Origin: Ruminococcus sp.
GTDB lineage: Bacteria; Bacillota; Clostridia; Oscillospirales; Ruminococcaceae
Reading direction: 5' to 3'
Length of the DNA: 8,115 bases
NCBI GenBank assembly: GCA_023667165.1
Contig: JAMPAO010000104.1
Span: 1 to 8,115 of the forward strand
The translations under genes and the position numbers were made by a program. The notes under the pieces are model-generated. The model did not search any database and had not been told where the DNA came from. It saw only the letters and a program-made list of their open reading frames with translations. How positions within the stretch are numbered: the stretch's first letter is position 1; each line of letters opens with the position of its first letter. Shown here piece after piece: positions 1 through 6,774 of the stretch.

Positions 1-46
1 AAATATTGCCGTTGGTACCGGCTGCAAGCTTTGATTATATTGTACC

Positions 47-53
47 AAAGGAG
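47..53 (+). promoter_or_regulatory. Ribosome binding site of the CYTH gene
   Basis: AAAGGAG with a 9-base spacer to the ATG at 63. It decides this start over the TTG at 6. A 7-bp inverted repeat (TTGGTAC at 12-18, GTACCAA at 42-48) ends against the site, but the loop is long and any effect is speculative. Confidence 0.75.
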
Positions 54-62
54 CGTTTATTT

Positions 63-554
63 ATGATACCGTTGGAAATTGAAAGAAAATTCCTTATTTC
101 GCAGACGGACGAGCTTGACGTTCATTGCTGCGGCAGGCTGGATATAGAACAGATATATCTTATCCGCAGCGACCCCTCGGTGCAGCGGCGTATACGCTCC
201 GTAAGCTCCGCCGACGGAGTAAGGTATTACTATACGGAAAAGCGTTTCATAAGTCCCTCGGTGAGAGAGGAGGACGAGCGGGAGATCGGCAGCGGCGAAT
301 ACGAGCGGCTTTATGCGGAAAAAGATCCGGATATAGATCCCGTTGTCAAAACAAGGCGCATACTTGTTTACAGAGGGCAAAGGTTCGAGATAGACAGCTA
401 TCCTTTCTGCGATACCCTTGCAACGATAGAGCTGGAGCTTGAAAGCGAGGAGCAGGAGATAATTTTCCCGCCCTATCTGGACGTTATCAAGGAGGTCACG
501 GGGGACGGCGGATATTCAAACGCGTCCCTTGCAAACAACAGGCGGTTTCCGTGA
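63..554 (+). CDS. CYTH domain protein (triphosphate tunnel metalloenzyme-like)
   Basis: A 163-residue protein that is essentially one CYTH domain. The diagnostic N-terminal ExExK signature is present (E5, E7, K9 within EIERKF). It is followed by the basic and acidic residues expected to line the tunnel: R42/R43/R45, K60, the acidic cluster E69-E74, K96 with R98/R99, E109 and the ELELE stretch at 123-127. Known family members hydrolyse or cyclise triphosphates (inorganic triphosphatase, thiamine triphosphatase, class IV adenylate cyclase) with divalent metal; which substrate is used here cannot be told. No signal peptide or membrane segment, so cytosolic. The start at 63 is chosen because AAAGGAG (47-53) lies 9 bases upstream and because the ExExK motif belongs at the extreme N terminus. 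A TTG start at 6 would add 19 residues outside the domain. The gene converges on the YifB-family gene and ends 51 bp from it. Confidence 0.88.
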   Translation: MIPLEIERKFLISQTDELDVHCCGRLDIEQIYLIRSDPSVQRRIRSVSSADGVRYYYTEKRFISPSVREEDEREIGSGEYERLYAEKDPDIDPVVKTRRILVYRGQRFEIDSYPFCDTLATIELELESEEQEIIFPPYLDVIKEVTGDGGYSNASLANNRRFP

Positions 555-604
555 CCGCAGCAATACCGAAGCGTGTTCTGAATTGCCCAAGTCTGCGGTC
601 TTTT
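553..604 (+). terminator. Candidate rho-independent terminator after the CYTH gene
   Basis: GACCGCAG (553-560) and CTGCGGTC (593-600) form a perfect 8-bp stem followed at once by TTTT (601-604). The left arm begins inside the CYTH stop codon. The loop is long (32 bases) but CAAT (561-564) and ATTG (582-585) can pair within it. The T-run follows the stem only on the + strand, so it suits the CYTH transcript. On the - strand the stem is followed by ACGG, so it is a poor terminator for the converging YifB gene. Confidence 0.5.
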
Positions 605-605
605 A

Positions 606-2129
606 TCAGCTCCAGTATTTCCTGTCAAGCGTCCGAAACTGCACTGCCCTTGCAATATGCTCTTTGTTTATTACGTCGGCGGAATCCATGTCAGCTATAG
701 TCCTTGACACCTTTACTATGCGGTCGTATGCTCTGGCGGAAAGTCCCATTTTTTCAAATACGTTTTTGAGCAGTACGCTGCCGTCCTTGCTTATGGGGCA
801 GACCTCTCTTATAATGTCCGATGTGATCCTTGCGTTGCAGGTTATATTCGTTCCCTTAAATCTGCGCTGCTGGATCTCCCTTGCCGCCTGAACGCGCTCT
901 CTGACGGCGGCTGAGCTTTCTTCCTTTTTTGCGGAGGCAAGATGCTCGTATTCCACAGGTCCTACTTCTACTTGAATGTCAAATCTGTCAAGAAGCGGTC
1001 CGGATATTTTATTTATGTATGCTTTTGCCTGCTTTTGTCCGCATATGCACTGTCTGGTCGGGTGTCCCGCATATCCGCAGGGACAGGGGTTCATTGCCGC
1101 TATGAGCATAAAGGAGCAGGGATATGTGACCGTTCCCGACGCACGGGATATTGTCACCTGTCTGTCCTCCAGAGGCTGGCGCAGTATTTCCAGGGTCTGC
1201 TTTGTAAATTCGGGCAGCTCGTCCAAAAACAGCACCCCGTTGTGGGCAAGGGATATCTCTCCCGGGCGGGGGATCGTTCCTCCTCCCGCCAGTCCAGCGC
1301 CGGAAATGGTATGATGAGGCGACCGGAACGGTCTTTTGGTTACAAGGGGATTTTCCTTTGACACAAGTCCGCAGACCGAATGCACGTTGGTGGTCGAAAC
1401 GGATTCATCAAAGGTCATTGCGGGCATGATGGTGGAAAGCCGCTTTGCAAGCATGGATTTTCCGCTGCCGGGAGGACCTATCATAAGCAGATTGTGTCCT
1501 CCCGCAGCCGCGTATTCAAGCGCTTTTTTTGCGGTCTGCTGACCCTTGACGTCGGCAAAGTCAAGAGCTTCGAAGCTCTGCTCCGGGATAAGCTCGTATT
1601 TGGCTTGCGGTATCAGTACGGCTTCCCTTGAAAAATGTCCTATTATCTCCCGTACATTGGCAACGCCGTAGACCGTCAAGCCTTCGGCGACGCTTGCTTC
1701 GTAGGCGTTGTCCGCAGGGACGAAAACCGTATCGAAACCCTCCTCGCGTGCAAGCAGAACCATTGGAAGAACACCGTTTACCGCTCTTATATCGCCGTTT
1801 AGGGATATTTCTCCTATGAACGCGGTTTTGTCTATATCCTCGCCGATCTGTCCCGTTATTTTCATAAGTGCGGCAAATATGGCAAGATCGTGAACGCTGC
1901 CGGATTTTTTCGTATCGGCGGGAGCAAGGTTTACGATAACCCTTGACAGCGGAAAGGTAAGTCCCGCGCTTCTGAACGCGGCTCTTATCCGTTCTCTGCT
2001 TTCCTTTATGGCGGTATCTCCCAGTCCTACGATGTCGAAGCAGGGGGTCCCTCTGCTGACCTCCGTTTCCACTTGAACCGCAAAGGCGTTAAGTCCGAAA
2101 AGACCTAAGCTGTTTACTTTAGCGAACAT
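606..2129 (-). CDS. yifB: YifB/ComM-family Mg-chelatase-like AAA+ ATPase
   Basis: A full-length 507-residue protein with the family's three parts. An N-terminal Lon-protease-like/ChlI domain (about 1-170) opens with a typical start (MFAKVNSLGLFGL). The central AAA+ Mg-chelatase domain carries Walker A GPPGSGKS (218-225), Walker B VLFLDE (299-304), sensor-1 AAMNPCPCG (344-352) with a C349/C351/C361/C363 cluster, and the arginine-finger region SGPLLDRFD (376-384). The C-terminal helical domain has GLSARAYDRIVKVSRT (462-477) and a typical end (FRTLDRKYW). In Gram-negative bacteria the homologue ComM is a hexameric helicase promoting branch migration during natural transformation; in clostridia the role is less clear. 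The ribosome binding site is weak and G-rich (GGGGG at 2137-2141). The start is supported by homology to the family's usual N terminus. It is separated from the upstream hydrolase gene by 105 bp containing a strong hairpin, so it may have its own transcriptional control. Confidence 0.95.
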   Translation of the reverse strand: MFAKVNSLGLFGLNAFAVQVETEVSRGTPCFDIVGLGDTAIKESRERIRAAFRSAGLTFPLSRVIVNLAPADTKKSGSVHDLAIFAALMKITGQIGEDIDKTAFIGEISLNGDIRAVNGVLPMVLLAREEGFDTVFVPADNAYEASVAEGLTVYGVANVREIIGHFSREAVLIPQAKYELIPEQSFEALDFADVKGQQTAKKALEYAAAGGHNLLMIGPPGSGKSMLAKRLSTIMPAMTFDESVSTTNVHSVCGLVSKENPLVTKRPFRSPHHTISGAGLAGGGTIPRPGEISLAHNGVLFLDELPEFTKQTLEILRQPLEDRQVTISRASGTVTYPCSFMLIAAMNPCPCGYAGHPTRQCICGQKQAKAYINKISGPLLDRFDIQVEVGPVEYEHLASAKKEESSAAVRERVQAAREIQQRRFKGTNITCNARITSDIIREVCPISKDGSVLLKNVFEKMGLSARAYDRIVKVSRTIADMDSADVINKEHIARAVQFRTLDRKYWS

Positions 2130-2166
2130 TCTGCCGCCCCCGTTTCGGAATGATGTGTTTTCGCGG

Positions 2167-2201
2167 TCATTACGGCAAAGCTCTGTTTTGCTCCGTAATG
2201 A
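2167..2201 (-). promoter_or_regulatory. Strong hairpin between the hydrolase and YifB genes
   Basis: TCATTACGG (2167-2175) and CCGTAATGA (2193-2201) pair perfectly over 9 bp. The inner CAAA and TTTG add about four pairs past a 2-base bulge, leaving a 7-base loop; a wobble and one more pair extend the outside. It starts 33 bases past the hydrolase stop and ends 37 bases before the YifB start. Neither strand has a good T-run (CCGCGAAAA on -, TCTTTAGG on +), so it is not a textbook terminator. It could stabilise the hydrolase mRNA 3' end or act in the YifB leader. Confidence 0.45.
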
Positions 2202-2234
2202 TCTTTAGGTTAAGAGCCTGTTCTGATTTTCTGC

Positions 2235-3077
2235 TCATACCTCGCGGCGCTTGAGCTGGATATTGAGCCATCTTGTTATTTCCTCGTATGAGTCATGGCG
2301 GCTGTTTTGGTCGGTAAGGCTGTCCTTTATTTTTATATCAACGTCCGTAAATCCGCGCCTTATAAACGTGCCGAACAGCTTTTCCGAATTTTTTCCGTTC
2401 ATCAGCATAAGAGGGAGATCGCTGCGCACCTTGTCAAACCAGTCATAATCCGAACAGTATTCCCACAGCATAAGCCAGTCCCTGTATGCCGAGCAGGTGT
2501 AGATGAAGTCGCTGCCGCCGCTGCGGTTTCCTCCCATGAGGGAATTGAACAGAGCGGTGAGCCTTTTTGAGCGGCTCCTTACGCCGTTGAGCATTATCTC
2601 CGCGTTTGCCATGACTATTCCCGAATCGGTCAGGGGGTTTTTCACCGGAGAATCTATAAGGATAGCTCCGTCGGTGTCCTCGCTGTATTTTGCAAGCACT
2701 CCTCTGACGATAAGCGCTCCCATGGAATTGCCTATAAAATAGTGGGGGATATCTCTGAACCTAAGTCTTGACAGCAGCATTACTCTGTGCAGGTCGTGGA
2801 GCAGATTTATCCATCCCTTGTCAAGAGAAAAATATCCCAGATGATCCCTGTCCTTTGCCGAACCTCCGTGACCCAGATGATCGTTCGACACCACCGCAAA
2901 GCCGCAGCCGCACAGGTAATCTATAAACGGCTCGTAAAGCTCCGTGTTTTCCCACATACTGTGAGATATCTGCACAACAGCCGACGGATCGCCGCTTACT
3001 GGCAGATAGACATAATATGCGATCCTGTTTACGCCGTCCGAGCTGATAAGATAATTATGGGATCCGGTATAGTTCAT
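2235..3077 (-). CDS. Alpha/beta hydrolase (serine aminopeptidase S33 / monoacylglycerol-lipase-like)
   Basis: A 280-residue cytosolic alpha/beta-hydrolase-fold protein. Visible landmarks are an early strand with QISHSM (36-41), DHLGHGGS (66-73) matching the family's DHxGHGxS, the nucleophile elbow GNSMG (116-120) with Ser118, and a C-terminal His in NSRHDSY (His261) followed by a helix. These fit the lysophospholipase/monoacylglycerol lipase group (Hydrolase_4), which cleaves carboxylic esters; the substrate is unknown. The region where relatives carry the catalytic Asp (usually SGxxDPVG) reads NGKNSEKLFG (227-236), so the canonical Asp seems replaced by Ser231, with Glu232 next to it. The start at 3077 is chosen because AAGGAGG lies 6 bases upstream; an ATG 42 bases further upstream has no such site and adds a non-conserved segment. 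It is separated from the recombinase gene upstream by 94 bp with several dyads. Confidence 0.85.
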   Translation of the reverse strand: MNYTGSHNYLISSDGVNRIAYYVYLPVSGDPSAVVQISHSMWENTELYEPFIDYLCGCGFAVVSNDHLGHGGSAKDRDHLGYFSLDKGWINLLHDLHRVMLLSRLRFRDIPHYFIGNSMGALIVRGVLAKYSEDTDGAILIDSPVKNPLTDSGIVMANAEIMLNGVRSRSKRLTALFNSLMGGNRSGGSDFIYTCSAYRDWLMLWEYCSDYDWFDKVRSDLPLMLMNGKNSEKLFGTFIRRGFTDVDIKIKDSLTDQNSRHDSYEEITRWLNIQLKRREV

Positions 3078-3083
3078 AAAAAT

Positions 3084-3090
3084 CCTCCTT
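3084..3090 (-). promoter_or_regulatory. Ribosome binding site of the alpha/beta hydrolase
   Basis: On the - strand this reads AAGGAGG, 6 bases before the ATG at 3077-3075. It is the best match to the anti-Shine-Dalgarno sequence in the window and fixes the start of the hydrolase at 3077 instead of 3119. Confidence 0.8.
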
Positions 3091-3100
3091 TTATATAACC

Positions 3101-3128
3101 GCAGTGGCGTGCACAGCACGCCCTCTGC
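3101..3128 (-). promoter_or_regulatory. GC-rich hairpin in the hydrolase leader
   Basis: GGCGTGC (3106-3112) and GCACGCC (3116-3122) form a perfect 7-bp stem with a 3-base loop. GCAG (3101-3104) and CTGC (3125-3128) extend it past a small internal loop. On the - strand it ends 10 bases before the AAGGAGG site and is followed by GGTTATAT, so there is no terminator T-run. It would sit in the 5' leader of the hydrolase message, or in the intergenic part of a longer operon transcript. Its role is unknown. Confidence 0.4.
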
Positions 3129-3157
3129 TTGTTGAAAGCAAAGCTTTGAAATAGGGA

Positions 3158-3173
3158 AATGCCGACCGGCATT
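3158..3173 (-). terminator. Weak candidate terminator at the recombinase stop codon
   Basis: AATGCC (3158-3163) and GGCATT (3168-3173) form a 6-bp stem with a 4-base loop. The stem begins within the recombinase's TAA stop. On the - strand it is followed by TCCCTATTTC, which is pyrimidine-rich but interrupted, so termination would be inefficient. It may mark the end of the five-gene operon or act as an attenuating dyad before the hydrolase gene. Confidence 0.3.
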
Positions 3174-4152
3174 ACGCCTTGCGCTTTCGTTTTGATACCT
3201 CGTCCGACAAGGGGTTTGCGTCTATTGCCGTGCGGACGTTTTCATTGGTAAGGTGAGTATATATTTCGGTGGTGGAAACGCTGGCATGTCCTAAAATTTC
3301 CTTGAGCACCATCGGATCTACGTTTCCGTACTGATACATAAGGGTAGCGGCGGTATGGCGCAGCTTGTGGGCGGAAAGTCCCCTGCCTCCCATGCCTATG
3401 CGTTCAATGGCGTTGTTTACGATCTGCTCTACCCGCCGTCCGGTTATGCGGGTCTTTCTTTTCGACAGAAAAAGGGCGCTGCTGTCCGCTTCGGGTCTTA
3501 CGGCAAGATACTGTATTATCGCGTCCGCGCAGCCGTTGTTGATATGGACTATCCGTTCCTTGTTTCCCTTTCCCAGCAGCCGCAGGGAACGGTCGTCAAG
3601 GTCGATGTCCTGGAGATTTATCCCCACAAGCTCGGAAAGCCGCATTCCGCAGTTGAGAAAAAGCATGAGAATGCAAAAATCACGCTGATAAAATTCGTCG
3701 GAGGGATCCATTCTGTCCAGCAGCTTTCTGCTTTCGTCCAGTCCCAGGTATTTTGGCTGCGTCTTTTTCGGAGAGGGAGCGTCCAGATATTCCACGGGAT
3801 TTGCCGCAAGGCTGAAGCCGGGGAGCTTATTGTTGCACAGAGCCTTGTAAAAGCCTCTCAAAGCGGCTATTTTTCTTGCTCTTGTTTTTTCGTTGTTTCC
3901 TCTTTCGTCGGCTGAATAGTCAAGATAATTGTAGATATCACTAAGCGTTACCGACGACACGGCGGAAAAGGGAATGTCCGCTATTATACCGTTATCGGGT
4001 ATGCTTGTAAGATTTTCCTTGATATACCGCAGAAAAAGCCGCAGGTCTATATAATATGAGGCTATGGTCTTTTCCGAGCGGTTCTTTATCACCCTCAGAT
4101 ATCTTATATACGCTTTGAGATATTCGGGGCAGTCATTCATATCCGCAGCCAT
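3172..4152 (-). CDS. Tyrosine recombinase, XerC/XerD type
   Basis: A 326-residue site-specific recombinase with the two-domain plan of Xer proteins. The N-terminal SAM-like core-binding domain (about 8-108) holds the NRSEKTIASYY stretch, and the catalytic domain covers about 134-308. The full catalytic set is visible: R171 in CGMRLSEL, K195 in LGKGNK, H262 and R265 in HKLRHT, H289 in LGHAS, and nucleophile Y298 in TTEIYTH. XerC/XerD resolve chromosome dimers at dif; relatives act as integrases. The length, lack of a phage-type N-terminal arm-binding domain and location in a housekeeping operon favour a chromosomal Xer protein. C versus D cannot be assigned from sequence alone. The C terminus ends in a basic tail, KRKRKA. 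The start at 4152 is supported by AAAGG 8 bases upstream, lying just after the U32 gene stop (18-bp gap), which suggests co-transcription. No dif-like site was recognised in the window. Confidence 0.92.
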   Translation of the reverse strand: MAADMNDCPEYLKAYIRYLRVIKNRSEKTIASYYIDLRLFLRYIKENLTSIPDNGIIADIPFSAVSSVTLSDIYNYLDYSADERGNNEKTRARKIAALRGFYKALCNNKLPGFSLAANPVEYLDAPSPKKTQPKYLGLDESRKLLDRMDPSDEFYQRDFCILMLFLNCGMRLSELVGINLQDIDLDDRSLRLLGKGNKERIVHINNGCADAIIQYLAVRPEADSSALFLSKRKTRITGRRVEQIVNNAIERIGMGGRGLSAHKLRHTAATLMYQYGNVDPMVLKEILGHASVSTTEIYTHLTNENVRTAIDANPLSDEVSKRKRKA

Positions 4153-4170
4153 TTTATCACCCTTTCGGAG

Positions 4171-5403
4171 TTATAGCGTACGCCGTCTGATTATTGAATT
4201 TTTCGGGAAGTTCATACCCGTCGTGTTCGGCATGGAAAATTTCATTGCCGCATGGCAGGTGTTATCCGCAGGCTGTCCGCCGCTGTCGAAGATCTCCGAA
4301 ACGGCGTATTTCACGGGCGGCTTTCCCGGGGACAGTATCTCCAGCTCCTCGCCTCGGGTAAATTTATTGCGCTGCTCGGCGTATATCATTCCGTTTTCGC
4401 ATCTGTCCACCACGGCGCATACGTCGTATGAGCGGATATATCCGCTGTCCTCGTAATACTGCCTGCACTCCGAGGGATGACCGAAGAAAAATCCCGTGCA
4501 GTAATCCCTGTGGCTTACCTTGAATACCTCCTCCCGCACGCTGTCGGGGAGAACGTAGTTATCGGGATCTTTTTTGAATATATCGACAGCCATTCTGTAG
4601 GCGTTTGTGATAACGGAAACATAATATGCCGATTTTGCCCGCCCCTCTATCTTAAACGAGGAGATCCCCGCCTTTGCCAGCTTGTCTATGTGGTCTATCA
4701 TGCACATATCCTTGGAGTTGAGGATATACGTTCCCTTTTCGTCCTCGAATACGGGGAAATACTCTCCCTCGCGGGTTTCTTCCATAAGGTGATATCCCCA
4801 GCGGCAGGGCTGGGCGCATCTTCCCCTGTTGGCGTCGCGGTTTACCAGGTAGGAGGACAGCAGGCATCTTCCCGAAAAGGATACGCACATAGCTCCGTGA
4901 ACGAAAGCCTCGATCTCCAGCTCTTTCGGGGTCTTAGCTCTTATCTCCGCCGTTTCCTCAAGGCTCAGCTCTCTTGCGAGGATCACCCTTTTGGCTCCCA
5001 TATTGTAAAGCTCGCCTGCGGTAACGTAGTTTACAACGCCCGTCTGTGTGGATATATGGATATCCATATCCGGAGTGAATTTTTTGATCAAGGACATAAG
5101 TCCCAGATCGGCTGCTATCGCCGCGTCCGCTCCGCAGTCCCAGGCGTGCTTTATAAAGCTCTCAAACTGCGGTATTTCATCGTTTCTCGGCAGAGTATTG
5201 CAGGTAATATAGACCTTTACCCCTCTTGCATGGCATTTTTCCACCGCAGCTCTCAGAGCCTCGCTGCCGAAATTTTTCGGCCCCGCTCTCATGCCGAATT
5301 CCGTACCTCCCAGATAAACGGCGTCCGCGCCGTAATCAAGGGCGGCTTCAAGCCTTTCCGCGTCCCCGGCGGGAGAGAGTACCTCTATATTATACTCTGT
5401 CAT
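4171..5403 (-). CDS. Peptidase U32 family protein (TrhP/RlhA/YegQ-like)
   Basis: A 410-residue cytosolic protein of the U32 family. It opens with IEVLSPAGD (6-14) and DYGADAVYLGG (23-33). The U32 signature is clear at 166-182: E166, F168, G170, C173, G178, C180, then NRGRCAQPCRWGY (192-204) with C196 and C200. The C-terminal part (about 330-410) fits the small beta domain of this group. Family members were named collagenase-like peptidases, but E. coli relatives TrhP and RlhA are prephenate-dependent RNA hydroxylases acting on tRNA U34 or 23S rRNA. The conserved cysteines suggest metal or Fe-S binding (inference). The start at 5403 is chosen because AAAGGA (5413-5418) lies 9 bases upstream. 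An in-frame ATG at 5427 overlaps the MltG stop as TAATG and would add 8 residues (MSLKGKEQ) but lacks a good site. It is downstream of mltG and 18 bp upstream of the recombinase. Confidence 0.9.
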   Translation of the reverse strand: MTEYNIEVLSPAGDAERLEAALDYGADAVYLGGTEFGMRAGPKNFGSEALRAAVEKCHARGVKVYITCNTLPRNDEIPQFESFIKHAWDCGADAAIAADLGLMSLIKKFTPDMDIHISTQTGVVNYVTAGELYNMGAKRVILARELSLEETAEIRAKTPKELEIEAFVHGAMCVSFSGRCLLSSYLVNRDANRGRCAQPCRWGYHLMEETREGEYFPVFEDEKGTYILNSKDMCMIDHIDKLAKAGISSFKIEGRAKSAYYVSVITNAYRMAVDIFKKDPDNYVLPDSVREEVFKVSHRDYCTGFFFGHPSECRQYYEDSGYIRSYDVCAVVDRCENGMIYAEQRNKFTRGEELEILSPGKPPVKYAVSEIFDSGGQPADNTCHAAMKFSMPNTTGMNFPKNSIIRRRTL

Positions 5404-5412
5404 CTGCTCTTT

Positions 5413-5418
5413 TCCTTT
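5413..5418 (-). promoter_or_regulatory. Ribosome binding site that sets the U32 start
   Basis: On the - strand AAAGGA lies 9 bases before the ATG at 5403-5401. It falls inside the 8-codon extension that would exist if translation began at 5427, so it favours the shorter product. Translation from 5427 by coupling to the MltG stop is still possible. Confidence 0.55.
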
Positions 5419-5426
5419 CAGCGACA

Positions 5427-6743
5427 TTACGCAAGTCCCGCCCTGACAAGATTATCCTCATGTCCCCGCAGAGTTTCGGCGAAGAAGAACTCTCCCGTGC
5501 TCAGATCGGAGCAGAAAAAGAAGTAATCCGTTTCGCGGGGGTAAAGCACCGCGTCTATCGCGTCCATTCCCGGATTGCATATAGGTCCCGGAGGAAGTCC
5601 TCCGCCCACATAGGTGTCGTATGAGTCGCACATAGTCTGGGAAAATACCTCCAGATTGGGTTCGATGACTTCCTTTGCGTATTTGGAAGTGGGGTCGGAC
5701 TGCAAAAGCGGAAATTCGTCGGGATTATCCAGTCTGTTGCGGAAAACCGACGCTACCAGCCTCATATCGGCGGGATCCGACGCCTCTCTCTGAACGATGG
5801 AGGCAAGGGTAATCACCTCTTCCAAGGTCATATCTATATCCTCCATACGTCCGTACTGATTGGGAGTTATCTTGCTTTCAAAGTTCCTGAACACCTTTTT
5901 TACGATGTTTTTCGGATCTTCGTCCAGGTAAAACTGGTATGTATCGGGAAAGAAATACCCCTCCATTTTGTAGAATTTTTTGGAGCTTACCGTAACGTGT
6001 TCCTCAAAATCAAAGCCGTAAGAGGTTGAATTGAACGCTCTGATAAACTTATCCGCAGGGCATACCCCGGCTTCCTCCAGCTTGGCTGCGGCGTCTATGA
6101 GCCTTATGCCCTCGGGAAATGTGATATTAATGAATTCTCTGGGGTTGATAGGCTCTTCCCTGAGTACTTCTATAATGTCGCTGTAGGTCATATTCGGGTT
6201 TAGCTTGTGGCTTCCCGCCATATATGTGCCGTCCGCGCCTTTCAGCTTTGACACTAATCTGAACAGATCGGGATTTCCGATTATCCCCTCGTCGTAAAGG
6301 ATGTTGGCGATAGCCTCCGTTCCCGAATTTTCGGGTATCTCAACGGAAAACTCCGTGCCGGAACGGTCAAGTCCCAGTATCTCCGAGGAAATGCTGATTA
6401 CCGCCACCGCCGTAAGGGCGGCAACGGATATTACCACAGTCACCATTATAAGGGCAAAGGCAAGACGTCCGTGAGTTTTCTTTTTGCGCTTTTTGTTTTT
6501 GCGCTTTTCTTTAAGCCTCAGCCGTTCTCTTTCTCTTTGCGCTTCTTCGTTCTCCCCGTCCTCCTCGTCGGAGGCGTTTTGGGGGATATCCTCCGGTATG
6601 TTCTCATCCTCTCCGTCCGTGCCGCTTTCGTTTTCGTTATCGGCATGGAGATCCGGCGCTCCTCCTACAGTATCGGGAGGAGTATCGGCGTTGTCGTCGG
6701 CAATAGCTTCGCCGGACGGGATTTTTGGCTCCTTATCGTCCAT
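5427..6743 (-). CDS. mltG: Endolytic peptidoglycan transglycosylase MltG (YceG family)
   Basis: A 438-residue membrane-anchored lytic transglycosylase. MltG cleaves nascent glycan strands near the membrane and so limits their length. The order is: a long cytoplasmic N terminus that is strongly acidic (1-68, rich in D/E/N) and then strongly basic (69-92, ending RKNKKRKKKTHGR); one transmembrane helix (about 94-117); then an extracytoplasmic YceG region. Family motifs include FPEGIRL (209-215), EGYFFPDTY (261-269), the catalytic segment ITLASIVQRE (311-320) with E320 as the probable catalytic glutamate, ASVFRNRL (331-338), LQSDPT (347-352) and LPPGPICNPG (383-392). The inside-positive topology agrees with a single-pass type II protein. 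The start at 6743 has AAGGAAAGGA upstream (about 10-base spacer). It is 31 bp after the cyclo-ligase gene, and its stop overlaps the alternative ATG of the U32 gene by one base. Confidence 0.95.
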   Translation of the reverse strand: MDDKEPKIPSGEAIADDNADTPPDTVGGAPDLHADNENESGTDGEDENIPEDIPQNASDEEDGENEEAQRERERLRLKEKRKNKKRKKKTHGRLAFALIMVTVVISVAALTAVAVISISSEILGLDRSGTEFSVEIPENSGTEAIANILYDEGIIGNPDLFRLVSKLKGADGTYMAGSHKLNPNMTYSDIIEVLREEPINPREFINITFPEGIRLIDAAAKLEEAGVCPADKFIRAFNSTSYGFDFEEHVTVSSKKFYKMEGYFFPDTYQFYLDEDPKNIVKKVFRNFESKITPNQYGRMEDIDMTLEEVITLASIVQREASDPADMRLVASVFRNRLDNPDEFPLLQSDPTSKYAKEVIEPNLEVFSQTMCDSYDTYVGGGLPPGPICNPGMDAIDAVLYPRETDYFFFCSDLSTGEFFFAETLRGHEDNLVRAGLA

Positions 6744-6774
6744 TGTTAGACAATCCTTTCCTTTAAGCTGTATG

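Noticed and set aside
38..46. ATATTGTAC near the left edge resembling the arm of the right-edge repeat
   Set aside because: Only nine bases are shared with 8054-8062 and neighbouring bases do not match; likely chance.
6..62. TTG start that would lengthen the CYTH protein by 19 residues
   Set aside because: The ATG at 63 has a good ribosome binding site at the right distance, and the ExExK motif should be at the N terminus.
3139..3148. Palindrome CAAAGCTTTG between the recombinase and hydrolase genes
   Set aside because: A 10-base palindrome in A/T-rich DNA is expected by chance; no repeat or operator-like partner was seen.
3355..3915. A 186-codon open frame on the + strand opposite the recombinase
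   Set aside because: It overlaps the catalytic domain of the recombinase antisense and has no domain-like sequence or convincing ribosome binding site.
4477..5526. A 349-codon open frame on the + strand opposite the U32 gene
   Set aside because: It lies entirely antisense to a protein with a clear U32 signature and the end of MltG, shows no recognisable domain, and reads as a shadow of codon bias.
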